From Ctena decussata (taxonomy: Eukaryota > Mollusca > Bivalvia > Lucinida > Lucinidae): a stretch of 64,000 nucleotides of DNA. A program made the translations under genes and the position numbers. Positions 21,993-33,099 of the stretch are shown here, piece by piece. Each line of letters begins with the position of its first letter. Position 1 is the first letter of the stretch. The notes below the pieces were generated by a model. That model saw only the letters and a list, made by a program, of their open reading frames with translations. It made no database searches and had not been told where the DNA came from. The DNA lies in contig OZ022502.1 in the NCBI GenBank assembly GCA_963989385.1, positions 2,014,501 to 2,078,500 of the forward strand. The letters are read 5' to 3'.

Positions 21993-23663
21993 GTGAATTA
22001 TATATATGATTATCTACAAAATTTCGAAGCCAAAATTAGTAATTTCTACGGATTACCAAAAGTACATAAATGCAAAGAAATAAATGAAAAATGTAAACTA
22101 ACAAAATCAGGTTATGTAGAAATCACAGAAAAAGTACATGATTTGAAATTAAGACCAATTGTTGCTGGCCCCTCCTGTCATACGTATAGGCTTAGTAATT
22201 TACTCCATATACGTTTAAGACCCCATACCAAACATGTCACCAGCTATTTAAGGGATACTACTGACTTCTTAAACAACCTTCCGACAAATGTACCAACAAA
22301 TACCATAATGGCTTCATTTGAAACAGAATCACTCTATTCAAATATTCCACACAATCTTGGTGTAGAGGCGGTAGATTATTGGATAGATAAGTACCCCGAT
22401 TCCCTCATTTCAAGGTTCTCAAAAGATTTCATTCTTGAAGGGATGAAAATTATACTTGAGAATAATATTTTTTGTTTCAATAGCACTTACTTCAAGCAAG
22501 TAAAGGGCACAGCTATGGGTACCAAATTTGCACCAGTGTACGCAATCCTAACTATGGGGTACTTGGAGGAAAAATTATATCATTCTGTAGAAACCATTTA
22601 TGATACACAATTTTATATTTACTTCAAACGGTACTGGAAAAGATTTCTAGACGACTGCTTCGTCCCTTGGACTAAATCTAGAGAACTAATACATTTCCAT
22701 GACATTTTAAACAATTTACACAAATATATTAAATTCACATTACAATCTGATACAGTTGAACAATCGTTTTTAGATGTTACGGTCCGAAACAAAAGAGGAA
22801 ACATTGAGACAGATAAGGAGACTGACAGTAAACAGTATCTTTTATTTTCTTCTTGTCATCCCTGACATACAAAGACTAACATACCCTACAATCTGGCACG
22901 AAGACTAAGAACAATAATTTCAGAAGAACAGGTACTAGAAACTCGAATGAACGAACTGAAGACGTTTTTAGCCCAACAAAAATACTCTGAGAATATAATT
23001 GACATGGGAATCGACAGAGCTATGAATCTTGATAGAACTGTATTAAGACAAGTTGCGCAAAAGACAGAGGATCCTGTCATTACTTATGTGTCCACACATA
23101 ATCCGCGAAATGCAGAGATATTTAATACCATAAAATATAATTTTCCAATTTTACAAGAAGACCCAAAAATGAAAAGTATTCGTTCAAAGTTTACAATAAT
23201 TAAAAGCAAAAGGCAACCAAATAATTTGAAGCGAATTCTAACAAAAGCCGAATTTAGTCATGCCTCTGAACACAAAGTAAAACGTTGTCAGAGGCCAAAC
23301 TGCGGCCTCTGCACTCATTTATTAGAAGGCACCGCATTTGATTTTAATTACGGTAGAAAATTTTACGTACATGAATCAATGACCTGTGAAGTAAAAAATG
23401 TGATTTACGTCATGAAATGCAGAGGCTGCGGTGAAGAATATATATGCGAAACCGGAAACTATTTACGAAAACGGGTCACTGTACACAATCAGCAAATCCG
23501 AGACCCAAGTACAAGAATGCTTCATGTTAGTGAACACATAAGTACATGTGCTAATCGGCAAGATCCGAAATACTACATCTTCCCGTTCTACAAAATGTAT
23601 ATTGAAAGCATGTCATTAAGGAGCGCGAAAGAAAAATATTTCATTAAACTCCTTAAATCTTAA
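21993..23663 (+). pseudogene. Penelope-like element ORF: reverse transcriptase plus GIY-YIG endonuclease
   Basis: One frame of 556 codons is interrupted only by TGA at 22863-22865, probably a C-to-T change in CGA. Residue positions: YGLPKVHK (19-26), LRPIVAGP (53-60), FETESLYSNIPH (109-120), GTAMGTKFAP (172-181), FLDD (218-221), QSFLDV (257-262). A Cys-rich linker RCQRPNCGLC lies at about 431-440, then the GIY-YIG motif VIYV...YICETG (about 470-488) with a downstream Arg and His. The first catalytic Asp block reads FET where FDV is usual, and the YIG reads YIC. With the stop, this copy is probably inactive. An in-frame stop precedes 21993, so the N-terminus is truncated. RT makes cDNA and GIY-YIG nicks the target. 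Penelope-like elements are the proposed helpers of retrozymes. Confidence 0.88.
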
Positions 23664-24044
23664 ACCAATTTCCATTCGTTTATCAAAATCTCTGCATCGT
23701 GCATTTCTCTGTTGTTCATATAATTACTCCGATGCAGTAGAACATTTGTGGACCTAACACTGAGTATCCCCGCCCCCTATAAGTAACTATCACAAGTATA
23801 TATATATAATTCAACGTTAAATAGATACGCCGGCCTAATGCCCGGCGTAAATATACATCTGCGCAGGCTGATCGAGATGTTCACAGGCGTTACTACTAAC
23901 GTCTACTTTTACTTCGACACATTCAAATTTCGAAAAAAAGAGAAGTATTTTCGTTTTTCTGAAAATTGCAACAAGAAGTATCAACAAAGTGTCAAAATAT
24001 TTATATGACAGTTATTTTTACTAATTGCTTTCAAGTGCAATTAC
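23664..24044. other. Downstream flank of the Penelope-like element
   Basis: Probably 3' untranslated sequence of the element followed by flank. A hairpin ACGCCGGCCTAATGCCCGGCGT lies near 23829-23850. I looked for a hammerhead (CTGANGA...GAAA) near the element on both strands and found none. Confidence 0.45.
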
Positions 24045-24048
24045 TTAA

Positions 24049-24893
24049 GGTGGTGATAATCACTGATTTGGGGCAAAGACAAAAAAATCTGCATAAAATA
24101 CTGAAACTACAACAGATCTTCCCAAAACTTAGCATGTGCCTTCTTTATGTTGATCTCATAATTCAGAACCCCAAAATTGTTGATTTTAAAAAGTGTTTTT
24201 ATAAGGAAAGATCAAAGGGTAATTTTTGCGCTGAAATCTAAAAACATAATATTGTTATTGAAAATATACTTAGTGCTTAGATTTCCTTGTTGCATTACGG
24301 AGAGCGTGCTAGCAGTTATTTTTTTCAGCTCTTTCACACATTATCATGCTGAGCAGACAAAAAAAGAGGTAGTCTATGTCCAAATTTTTTGTCAAAACAC
24401 ACAGGTGAGACTATTTTAACAACGTTGAACAATTTCGTTTACACACGCCTGTTATAGTGTCAGTAATGTAGTATTTATATTGTACGTGTTATATAAGTAT
24501 GCTTGCCTACCCTATATTTAATGAATGTGTCCCATGTGCATTTACCTTGTACATGGTGAACATTTGAGAAAAAAAGCTACTGCTTTCATCTGGTCTACAT
24601 TACAATTTGAGAAATAGTTGGAACAAATAAATGCTAGGACGCTCTTCATTATGCTTTAACGTACCTTCAGCGCTACATAAATTTTCAATAACGATATTAT
24701 TGTTTAAGATTTCTGCGCAGAAAACTACCCTTTGATCTTTCTTTATAAAAGCACTTCTTTGAGCAGCATGTACCTCTATTTTGTATTCTAAACTGTAGAG
24801 AACATCAAAAATCGGAAGTCTGCAAATTTTCAGGGACTTATATTATTTTTTATGCCTTTATGCAGATATTTGCAGTTACCATAAATCACCAGC
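24049..24893. mobile_element. TTAA-flanked inverted-repeat element
   Basis: Direct TTAA copies at 24045-24048 and 24894-24897 flank ends GGTGGTGAT (left) and ATCACCAGC (right, complement GCTGGTGAT). Long subterminal inverted similarity follows, best between 24190-24275 and 24676-24760 (GAAAGATCAAAGGGTA shared inverted). TTAA duplications are typical of piggyBac and Kolobok transposons. There is no transposase, so it is non-autonomous. Confidence 0.65.
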
Positions 24894-24897
24894 TTAA

Positions 24898-25639
24898 ATG
24901 GAAACATTATCATGCTTTTGTGGAAAATATATAACCATCAAGTAGTGACCGGTTAGTTGGGTTTCAATAACCTGTATTTCAGAAAACGCTAATGTAACCG
25001 GGAAACGCCTGGCGGGTGACCGAAAGATGAGACGTTAGATGGTGTAACGTCTCTTTTTCTTTCTCAAATCGACATAAAACGTACATTTACCTTAGTTACA
25101 GTTAAGAATATTGGCGGGAGCATAAACGCGCCGGAAAGAAGGTTGGGAGAGTGTAAATGATACAAATACTTTTTCAGCGTTTTTGAGTGTTGAAATCGAA
25201 ATAGATCAGCACTAACATAGCTAGATCTGATCTATTTCTTTAAACAAAATGTTTGTTGCACTAGCCTTTATCCTTTTTGTAGGTTTTGCCGAGTTGAGAA
25301 TTGTTTTCTAGAGTTGTGTAGTAGAAATTCCCCAAAACTGTTCAAATATCTAAGAAAAGAAGACAAACACGACTAAGGTATATCTTGGAGCGATGAGGCT
25401 TATGCGGAGTGGAATTTCCTGTTACTAGCACAAGTGTCGTGATAAGAGGACCCCTCATAACAGTAAACGGCATCTAATCCCATATAGGTTTCGAACTTAG
25501 CAAGATGACATGTTTATATGTTAACGCATATCTGCCATGTTCTAATAATATAGTGAGAACACATGTTCATGTCCGGTCCAAATATAGTGACACAGTTGAA
25601 AGAATATTGCAGGGCTTTATATTCGAACAGACCTGTATT
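24898..25639. other. Intergenic DNA, no gene seen
   Basis: No recognised protein or RNA. Small local inverted motif AGATCTGATCTATTTC near 25200-25240 only. Confidence 0.45.
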
Positions 25640-25907
25640 AGGTAAAAAGATAGGCAATGATCAGGAATTAATACAATCAAATCCCACATTCCGCTCTCAA
25701 AACCAATAGGAAAGAAGCACATACACACAGTAATTGACACGTTTACGAAATACACGCACAATAAACCGAACGAGCATCTCTTTTCCAAACAGATGGTCAT
25801 TCAACTACCAAAATAGCAGCATCAACATCTATTTTTACTTATTTTGTATTTTAATTACAAAACAAAACAAAACAGAAGGCAGATTGGGGCAGCAATACAG
25901 GTGATGA

Positions 25908-26092
25908 ATTAAAATCTTAAAAGTTCCTTCAAGAGCAGAGAATACATACAGAAGTAGGAACATGGGCCAGACTACGTAGTTTCGGCTAATAAAGCCTCGT
26001 CAGTGACCCTGACAATATCTGGTGACGAAACCAGAATAAAGCATACTGTCATTTCTTAATTTCAATTGGGCAGTCGATTCAAAGACTGATTA
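25908..26092 (-). mobile_element. Retrozyme copy C (5'-truncated)
   Basis: Minus-strand copy with the shared 3' terminus at about 25908, the hammerhead at 25964-26009 and truncation near 26092 in the block AAAGACTGATT. It splits an older retroelement 3' region, so it inserted later. No coding capacity. Confidence 0.85.
25964..26009 (-). ncRNA. Type I hammerhead ribozyme (copy C)
   Basis: Same core, stems and loopless CTACGTAG stem III as copies A and B. Cleavage is predicted between 25970 and 25969 on the minus strand. Although this copy is truncated to about 185 bp, its ribozyme is untouched. Confidence 0.9.
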
Positions 26093-26458
26093 AAACGCAA
26101 AAGACCATAGACAAGCGGACACAGCACAATATAACATCAATGAACCACAACAGAAGTTCCGCTTTGGAACGGTCAGCAAAAGATTACGTAGGGGCTTAAA
26201 CTATTTTTACTGGACTAAACCTCTCCCTTAGTTTCCGCAATAGTTGAACCGCAATGGCTGAACGCAACAAAAACACACATATCACGCGACAGACTCAACA
26301 AACTAAACGGAAAACATTTAACAACTATTTTACCTAATTTCTATTTTTTATTGTAAAACATAACGGCACTCAAAGTGTGCAGCTATATAGGTGGCCGCAT
26401 TGCTAGCAGACCATAAAAGAATTCACTAAGACACAAGAAATGAAGAAGTTAAAACCAA

Positions 26459-26845
26459 AGCATGGCACAGAATAAACATTATGAGGAAACTTAAATTTAT
26501 CCTCGACAGAAAATCTTTAGAAACTATCTATTTTCCCTTCATTAGACCTCTCTTAGAATATGCGGATGTGGTTTGGGATAATTGTACCCAATATGAGGCT
26601 GATGAGCTCGAAAAAATTCAAATAGAGGCGGCAAGAATTGTTTCTGGAGCAACTTAATCGGTTTCTATTGAGTCACTATATATAGAAACTGGGTGGGAGA
26701 CATTATCTTCTAGACGTTTGAATCATAAACGTCTTCTGTTCTTCAAGATGAAATCTGGTCTTTGTCACACATATCTATCCTCACTTGTTCCGCCTTCTGT
26801 TGGAACCAACGCTCCTTACAGTTTACGTAATGCAAATGATATTCA
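26459..26845 (+). pseudogene. Jockey/CR1-type LINE ORF2 C-terminal relic, left part
   Basis: The plus-strand frame encodes the region after the RT domain of jockey/CR1-like LINEs: FPFIRPLLEYADVVWD, LEKIQIEAARIVSG, ESLYIETGWETL and RRLNHKRLLFFKM. One in-frame TAA lies near 26656. The frame ends at 26845 where retrozyme copy D is inserted; the LINE continues at 27285. The upstream RT domain is absent. Confidence 0.8.
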
Positions 26846-27284
26846 AATTAAATTCTTAAAAAGTTCCTTCAAGAGCAGAGAATACATACAGAAGTAGAAA
26901 CATGGGCCAGACTACGTAGTTTCGGCTAATAAAGCCTCGTCAGTGACCCTGACAATATCTGGTGACGAAACCAGAAAAAAAGCAAACTGTAATATCTTAA
27001 TTTTAATTGGGCAGTCGATTCAAAGACTGTTTAGTTTCAAAAGGATCCAAATAATATAAAAGACGATGATCTAGAATAAAAGTCTAAATCGATCTCAAAT
27101 TTTAGATTTCTCAGAATCTATTGTCTGTTCTTAAAGGATGTAAATAAAATATGACCTGCACTATGGATGATGTACGGGGAGACTTTTTACGGCCTCCACA
27201 CGGCACAACACCAGCTGCAGTGAGGTAAAATTAAAATCTTAAAAAGTTCCTTCAAGAGCAGAGAATACATACAGAAGTAGAAAC
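26846..27284 (-). mobile_element. Retrozyme copy D, full unit plus about 55-nt terminal repeat
   Basis: The complete 383-nt unit plus a second partial unit is present. The block GTTCCTTCAAGAGCAGAGAA begins at 26863 and again at 27246, a distance of 383. The hammerhead is at 26904-26949. On the minus strand the element begins GTTTCTACTTC, which is nine nucleotides downstream of the predicted ribozyme cleavage point (TGGCCCAT|GTTTC), and ends at the shared 3' terminus at about 26846. It interrupts a LINE ORF whose sequence resumes at 27285. One unit plus a partial repeat is expected from cDNA made on a circular or concatemeric RNA. Confidence 0.88.
26904..26949 (-). ncRNA. Type I hammerhead ribozyme (copy D)
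   Basis: Minus strand: stem I strand at 26944-26949, CTGACGA at 26937-26943, stem II at 26924-26936, GAAA at 26920-26923, CTACGTAG at 26912-26919, TC at 26910-26911, and stem I partner at 26904-26909. All positions are intact. Confidence 0.9.
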
Positions 27285-27742
27285 AACAAACTCACAGTTA
27301 TATTATAACTCTTTCCTGCCTTCAGTTGTTCGCCATTGGAATGACTTGCCGGATGAAGTACGAACTTTTAACTCTATTGTATCTTTTAAGAGAGGTCTAA
27401 ATGCTAATCGTCATTCTCCTCCTGCTTATTACACGGCCGGCGAACGACTTCGTCAAATATACCACGAACGTTTAAGGACTAAGTGCAGCATCCTAAATCA
27501 GCATCTTCATTTAAAAAAATATAGTAGAAAGTCCTTTGTGCTCATGTGGTTTAGTTGAGGACACAAGGCATTTTATTCTTGAATGTCCACTGTATTTCAA
27601 CTTAAGACAAGAAATGCTAACAGAAATTTCCGAACTCAGTCTCCCTAGCCTTAATGTTATTCTTTTCGGAAACCCAGATCTTACGACACACTCAAACATA
27701 CAAATATTTAATGCTGTTCAAAGCTTTATATTAAAAACCTAA
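27285..27742 (+). pseudogene. Jockey/CR1-type LINE ORF2 C-terminal relic, right part
   Basis: The frame resumes with LYYNSFLPSVVRHWNDLP and continues through YYTAGERLRQIYHERLR. A run of A near 27512-27520 causes a frameshift. The next frame gives the Cys/His motif CSCGLVEDTRHFILECPLY and stops at about 27742. The CxC...H...C pattern is typical of the zinc-knuckle tail of jockey-like ORF2 proteins. Together with 26459-26845 this is one dead LINE copy split by a retrozyme. Confidence 0.8.
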
Positions 27743-28160
27743 CCCTTCCTAGCAAATCAGTAGCTCGTTAATAAATGATTTCAGGAATCTTAACCTAGGC
27801 TTTTTAAAAGTTCTTCTTTTGTTTATCAAAGCGTTTATCTAAGCCGAATCTATACGGATATTATAACCTTCAAACTGTTTAATGCCTTTAACCATCAAGC
27901 GAGAATCAATAAAGTGAGTAACAATATTAAAAAAGTAATAAGTCTGCCGTCCTGAGACACCGCCTGTCGGAAGCTCCTTTCCCCGTGGAGCAAATGTTCA
28001 AATATTCAGATATTTGAGCATACTGTTAGTATACTTGTTGTTAAAGCTCTTAGACATTTGATGTGTATGTAGAGAAACTATATGAATACATATATTTATG
28101 TACTTATATTCAAACTGTAACGGAAAATTCTCATTTCACACGATGCTTTACAAGTTCCCT
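27743..28160. other. LINE 3' flank and spacer
   Basis: Probable LINE 3' untranslated tail, then spacer with a hairpin-like TCAAATATTCAGATATTTGA near 27990-28012. A homopolymer G run (28162-28189, one C inside) follows. Confidence 0.4.
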
Positions 28161-28189
28161 AGGGGGGGGGGGGGGGGCGGGGGGGGGGC

Positions 28190-28870
28190 TTAAACTTGTT
28201 TTGCTTGGCCCAAACCTCGCCCTCTGCTTCTGCAGTGGTTTGAAACATTAAGTTAGCTGTTTGAACCGCATAAAGGTTTCCTAACTCATCAATGAATCAT
28301 CACCGGAGACAAACAATTCACGGATAAGGCCTAGGATGAATCGGAGATGAGGATTCAACGGAAAGAACGTATTGTGACACCAGGAGACTCTAGGGAAGTC
28401 AGACAACACCACTGAAATACCAGCAAAAGAAAACTAACAGTTGAATCCCGACTAACCAAGCAACAGACAAGGCAGACTCCGGCCCCAACCAACTGAATTA
28501 AGTGGCTTTTATGTCGGGCTCATCATTGTGTCTAATGCCTGACCAACCGAAACAGGGTAGCAAAGTTTTTAACCATAATTGGGTTAACCACTAAACATGC
28601 AGAGTGTAGAATTACATTTTTATAATATCAAATACGTTTGTAACGAACGATAATTTTCCTGCGGTGATCAGAAAAATCAAACTCACCTAATGTTTTTTGA
28701 ATTTATAGACTAAGTAAAGTTTGGAATTTATAAACTAAGTCACCATAAAATTCTGGTTTCGATAGGCCCTGTTGCAAAAGACTTTTTAATCCGCGACATT
28801 TGATTTAGAAACCAATTCATCGTGTCGGCGAAAGAATTTGAAAAATGCTTTTCACAGTTTAATATGAAGT
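28190..28870 (-). pseudogene. YLDD-RT retroelement relic with 3' region
   Basis: On the minus strand, 28870-28690 gives broken fragments of the RT C-terminus (FFRRHDELVSKSNV, then a shifted frame with PEFYGDLVYKF-like residues). Going 3' (lower coordinates) there are coding remnants resembling IIVRYKRI and ACLVVNPI, then the long 3' region to about 28190. This copy ties the RT coding part to the widely dispersed 3'-region blocks. Confidence 0.65.
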
Positions 28871-29074
28871 AGGCACTTCCTATAAGCGATCACATCGCTC
28901 TTTACAGTGCTCCCCAAAGTTCAGAGTAGTGCAATAGAATTGCACTATTATTTCATTGCAGGATTCGTACATAAATACTTGTACAGCATTGCTTTCCCTA
29001 CAGATGATACTTCGCCAGGCAATTGAAAAGACTCAAACTTTACATAGTATGCACTTGCTTTCCCATTGGAAAAA

Positions 29075-32000
29075 TAAACCAGAGGACCAATGGTCCTGTA
29101 GCTCACCTGACACTTGGTCCTGGTATATATTTTAATGCTTTTATACATGTATATAGCACCAGGGCAGGGGCAGATAACCCCGCTCCCTTGAGGATTAATG
29201 TTGAGTCCCAATTCTATATACCAAGCCACAAGGTCACTGGGCCTTTGTTTCTGGACAAAGATTTCTGAAGGGTTTTTATCATATATGGGTGTGGCAGCCA
29301 CCATGTTCATGTGACCATGACCATCTGAACAAACTTTGATTCCTTTGACCCAGTATTAAAGCTCTATATGAAATACAGTAATCATTTGTATAAACTATGA
29401 TGGGCCTGAGTGCCCAATGCTACATACTGGTGCCAAGTTTCAAGGTTATAGGCCTTTCGGTTCTCGAGAAAAAGACGTTTGAAGAGTTTTTACCACATAT
29501 GGGCATGGTGGCCATCTTGGTCAAGTGACCAAGACCATCTGAACAAACTATGGTTCCTTTAAGCCGGTGAAGCTCCATATGAAATATGGCTTCAATTGAC
29601 CCTAGTGGCCTCTGAGAAGATGTTTGAAAATGTTGACGGGTGACACAATCTCAATGACCATGTACAAAAGACAAAGAATGACCTTGACCTTTAACAACAA
29701 AATATCTTCATCTGGTCATTTAGTCAACCATATATACCAAATATTGCACCTTAGACTTAAATAGTTTCTGAAAAATCCACTGTTTAAGCATTTTCCCATA
29801 TAAAAGCCTACATAATGTACCAAAGTTGACAGTGTCATAAATTAGGTCAAGGTCAACGCACGATCATTTGTATAAACTATGATGGGCTTGAGTGCCCAAA
29901 GCTACATACCAAGTTTCAAGGTCATACGCCTTTTGGTTCTGGAGAAGAAGATTTTGAAGGATTTTTACCATATACGGGCATGGCGGCCATCTTGGTCAAG
30001 ACCCCGAGAACAAACTTTTATTATCTGATCACACTTAGACTCCATATGAAATTTTGCTTCAATCGGACCAGTGGTTTCAGAGGAGAAGATGTTTTGAAAA
30101 TCTTGATAACGGACAGACCGACAAAATGACCTTGACCTTCAGTGACAAAAAGTTTTCCCATATAAAGGCCTAACATACCAAAGTTGACCATGTCGTAAAT
30201 TAGATCAAGGTCAATGCAAGGTCATCATTTGTACAAACTATGATGGGCCCGCATGCCCGATGCTACATACCAAGTTTCAAGGTCATAGGCCTTTTGGTTC
30301 TAGAGAAGAAGATTTTTGAAGGGTTTCTACCATATATGGGCATGGCGGACATCTTGGTCATGTCACCCAGACCCCGGGTATAAACTTTCGTTTCCCTATA
30401 CCACTGAGACACCATATGAAATTTGGCTTCAATCTCCCCAGTGGTTTCAGAGGAGAAGATGTATGAAAATCTTGATGACGGACAGACCGACAAAATGACC
30501 TTGACCTTCAGTAACATAATATCTTCATCTGGTCATTTAGTTGACCATATATACCACATATTGTACCTTAGACTTAAATAGTTCCTGAGAAATCCACTAT
30601 ATAAGCGTTTTCCCATATAAAAGCCTAAAATACCAAAGTTGACCATGCCGTAAATTAGGTCAAGGTCAACGCAAGGTCATCATTTGTATAAACTATGATG
30701 AGCCCGCATGCCCAAAGCTATATACCAAGTTTCAAGGTCAAAGGCCTTTTGGTTCTGGAGAAGAAGATTTTTGAAGGGTTTTTACCATATATGGGCATGG
30801 CGGCTATCTTGGTCATGTGACCCAGACCCCGGGTACAAACTTTCGTTCCCCCATCCCACTGAGACTCCAAATAAAATTTGGCTTCAAAACTTCCCAAGGG
30901 TTTCAGAGGAGAAGATGTTTGAAAATCTTGACGACGGATGGTCTGACAGAATGACCTTGACCTTTAAAGACATGATATCTTCATCTGGTCAATTGTTTGA
31001 CCATGTATACAACATATTGTACCTTAGACTTAAATAGTTTCTGAGAAATCCACTGTTTAAGCGTTTTTCCATATAAAAGCCTAACGTGCCAAAGTTGACC
31101 ATGCCGTAAATGAGGTCAAGGTCAATGCAAGGTCATCATTTGTATAAACTATGTTGGGCCCGCATGCCCGATGATACATACCAAGGTTCAAGGTCAAAGG
31201 TCTTTTGGTTCTATAGAAGAAGATTTTTGAAGGGTTTTTACCATATATGAGCATGGAGGCCATCTTGGTCATGTGACCCAGACCCCGGGTATAAACTTTC
31301 GTTCCCCCATCCCACTAAGACTTCATATGAAATTTGGCTTCAATCAGATCAGTAGTTTCAGAGGAGAAGATGTTTGAAAATCTTGACGAGGGATGGTCCG
31401 ACGGAATGACCTTGACCTTTAGTGACATAATATCTTCATCTGGTCATTTAGTTGACCATGTAAACCAAGTATTGTACCTTAGACTTAAAAAGTTTCTGAG
31501 AAATCCACTGTTTAAGCGTTTTCCCATATAAAAGCCTAATATACCAAAGTTGACCATGCCGTAAATTAGGTCAAAGTCAATGCAAGATCATCATTTGTAT
31601 AAACTATGATGAGCCCACATGCCCGATGCTACATACCAAGATTCAAGGTCATAGGCCTTTTGGTTCTTGAGAAGAAGATTTTTGAAGGGGTTTTACCATA
31701 TATGGGCAAGGCAGCGATCTTGGTCATGTGACCCAGACCCCGGGTACAAACTTTCGTTCCCCCATCCCACTGAGACTCCATATGAAATTTGGCTTCAATC
31801 GGCCCAGTGGTTTCAGAGGAGAAGATGTTTGAAAATCTTAACGACGGATGGTCCGACGGAATGACCTTGACCTTTAGTGACATAATATCTTCATCTGGTC
31901 ATTTATTCGACCATGTATACCAAGTATTGTACCTTAGACTTAAATAGTTTCTGAGAAATCCACTGTTTAAGCGTTTTCCCATATAAAAGCCTAAAGTACC

Positions 32001-32853
32001 AAAGTTGACCACACCGTAAATTAGGTCAAGGTCAACGCAAGGTCATGATTTGTACAAACTATGATGGGCCCGCATGCCCGATACTACATACCAAGTATCA
32101 AGGTCATAGGCCTTTTGGTTCTGGAGAAGAAGATTTTTGAAGGGTTTTTACCATATATGGGCGTGGCGGCCATCTTGGTCATGTGACCCAGACCCCGCGT
32201 ACAAAACTTTCATTCCCCTACCCCACTGAGACTCCATTTGAAATTTGGCTTTAATCAGCCCAGTGGTTTCAGACGAGAAGATGTTTGAAAATCTTGACGA
32301 CGGATGGTCCGACGGAATGACCTTGACCTTTAGTGTCATAATATCTTCATCTGGTCATTTAGTCGACCATGTATACCAAGTATTGTACCTTAGACTTAAA
32401 TAGTTTCTGAGAAATATACTGTTTAAGCGTTTTCCCATATAAAAGCCTAACGTTCCAAAGTTGACCATGCCGTAAATTAGGTCAAGGTCACCGCAAGGTC
32501 ATGATTTGTACAAACTATGATGGGCCCGCATGCCCGATACTACATACCAAGTATCAAGGTCATAGGCCTTTTGGTTCTGGAGAAGAAGATTTTTGAAGGG
32601 TTTTTACCATATATGGGCGTGGCGGCCATCTTGGTCATGTGACCCAGATACCCCGAACAAACTTTCGTTCCTCCAACCCATGGAGGCTCCATATAAAATT
32701 TGGCTTTGATCGGCCCAGCTGTTTCGGAGGAGAAGATGTTTGAAAATGTTGACGACGGACGACGGACGGACGACGGACGGACGGACGGACGGACGACGGA
32801 TGCCTGGCTATACTATAAGCTCACCTATGAGCCTAAAGGCTCTGGTGAGCTAA
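29075..32853 (+). mobile_element. Helentron/pearl-like element with eight ~455-bp tandem cores
   Basis: The 5' end has palindrome AGGACCAATGGTCCT (29083-29097) followed by AGCTCACC (29100-29107). Units are marked by GGCCTTTTGGTTCTGGAGAA near 29450, 29928, 30289, 30745, 31199, 31655, 32110 and 32567. Spacing is 454-457 bp except for one longer and one deleted unit near the 5' side. A GACGGACGG microsatellite follows (about 32750-32800), then hairpin GAGCCtaaaGGCTC (32829-32842) and the end GGTGAGCTAA. AGCTCACC and GGTGAGCT form subterminal inverted repeats. The 3' hairpin plus CTAA resembles Helitron/Helentron ends. No protein is encoded. Confidence 0.75.
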
Positions 32854-33099
32854 AAAAATCCGACGGCATATTCTTTACGGTGTCCAACCTCTTTTATTTA
32901 ATCATTATGCGGATTTTTATTCAAACCAGTTCAATTTGGATAATACGGAGGCGGAAGTTGGTGCCGTAACTAAAGAAATTTCTTTGAAAGTAATGTATTG
33001 TGTAGGTTAAATATGCCCTACTAATCCGCTACCAAAGAGCTCCCGCTCTTTCAAAGCTCCTACGGAGCTATGAATTGCAGGCGCCTGCAACTGAGTGTT
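32854..33099. other. Spacer, no gene seen
   Basis: Short unassigned stretch. It contains inverted short motifs (GAGCTCCCGCTC, AGCTCCTACGGAGCT, GCAGGCGCCTGC) near 33038-33092. Confidence 0.4.

Larger units (their letters stand above)
25640..26420 (-). repeat. 3'-region of YLDD-RT retroelement, interrupted by a retrozyme
   Basis: The left part (25640-25907) carries CCCACATTCCGCTCTCAAAACC and the AACAGAAGGCAGATTGGGGCAGCAATACAGG-type block. The right part (26093-26420) resumes with AAGACCATAGACAAGCGGACA, the continuation seen without interruption near 2185 and 18513. The interruption is retrozyme copy C. Confidence 0.65.

Noticed and set aside
30263..31883. Many 60-110-codon frames on both strands
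   Set aside because: The same peptides recur once per 455-bp unit on both strands, which is expected of a non-coding tandem repeat.
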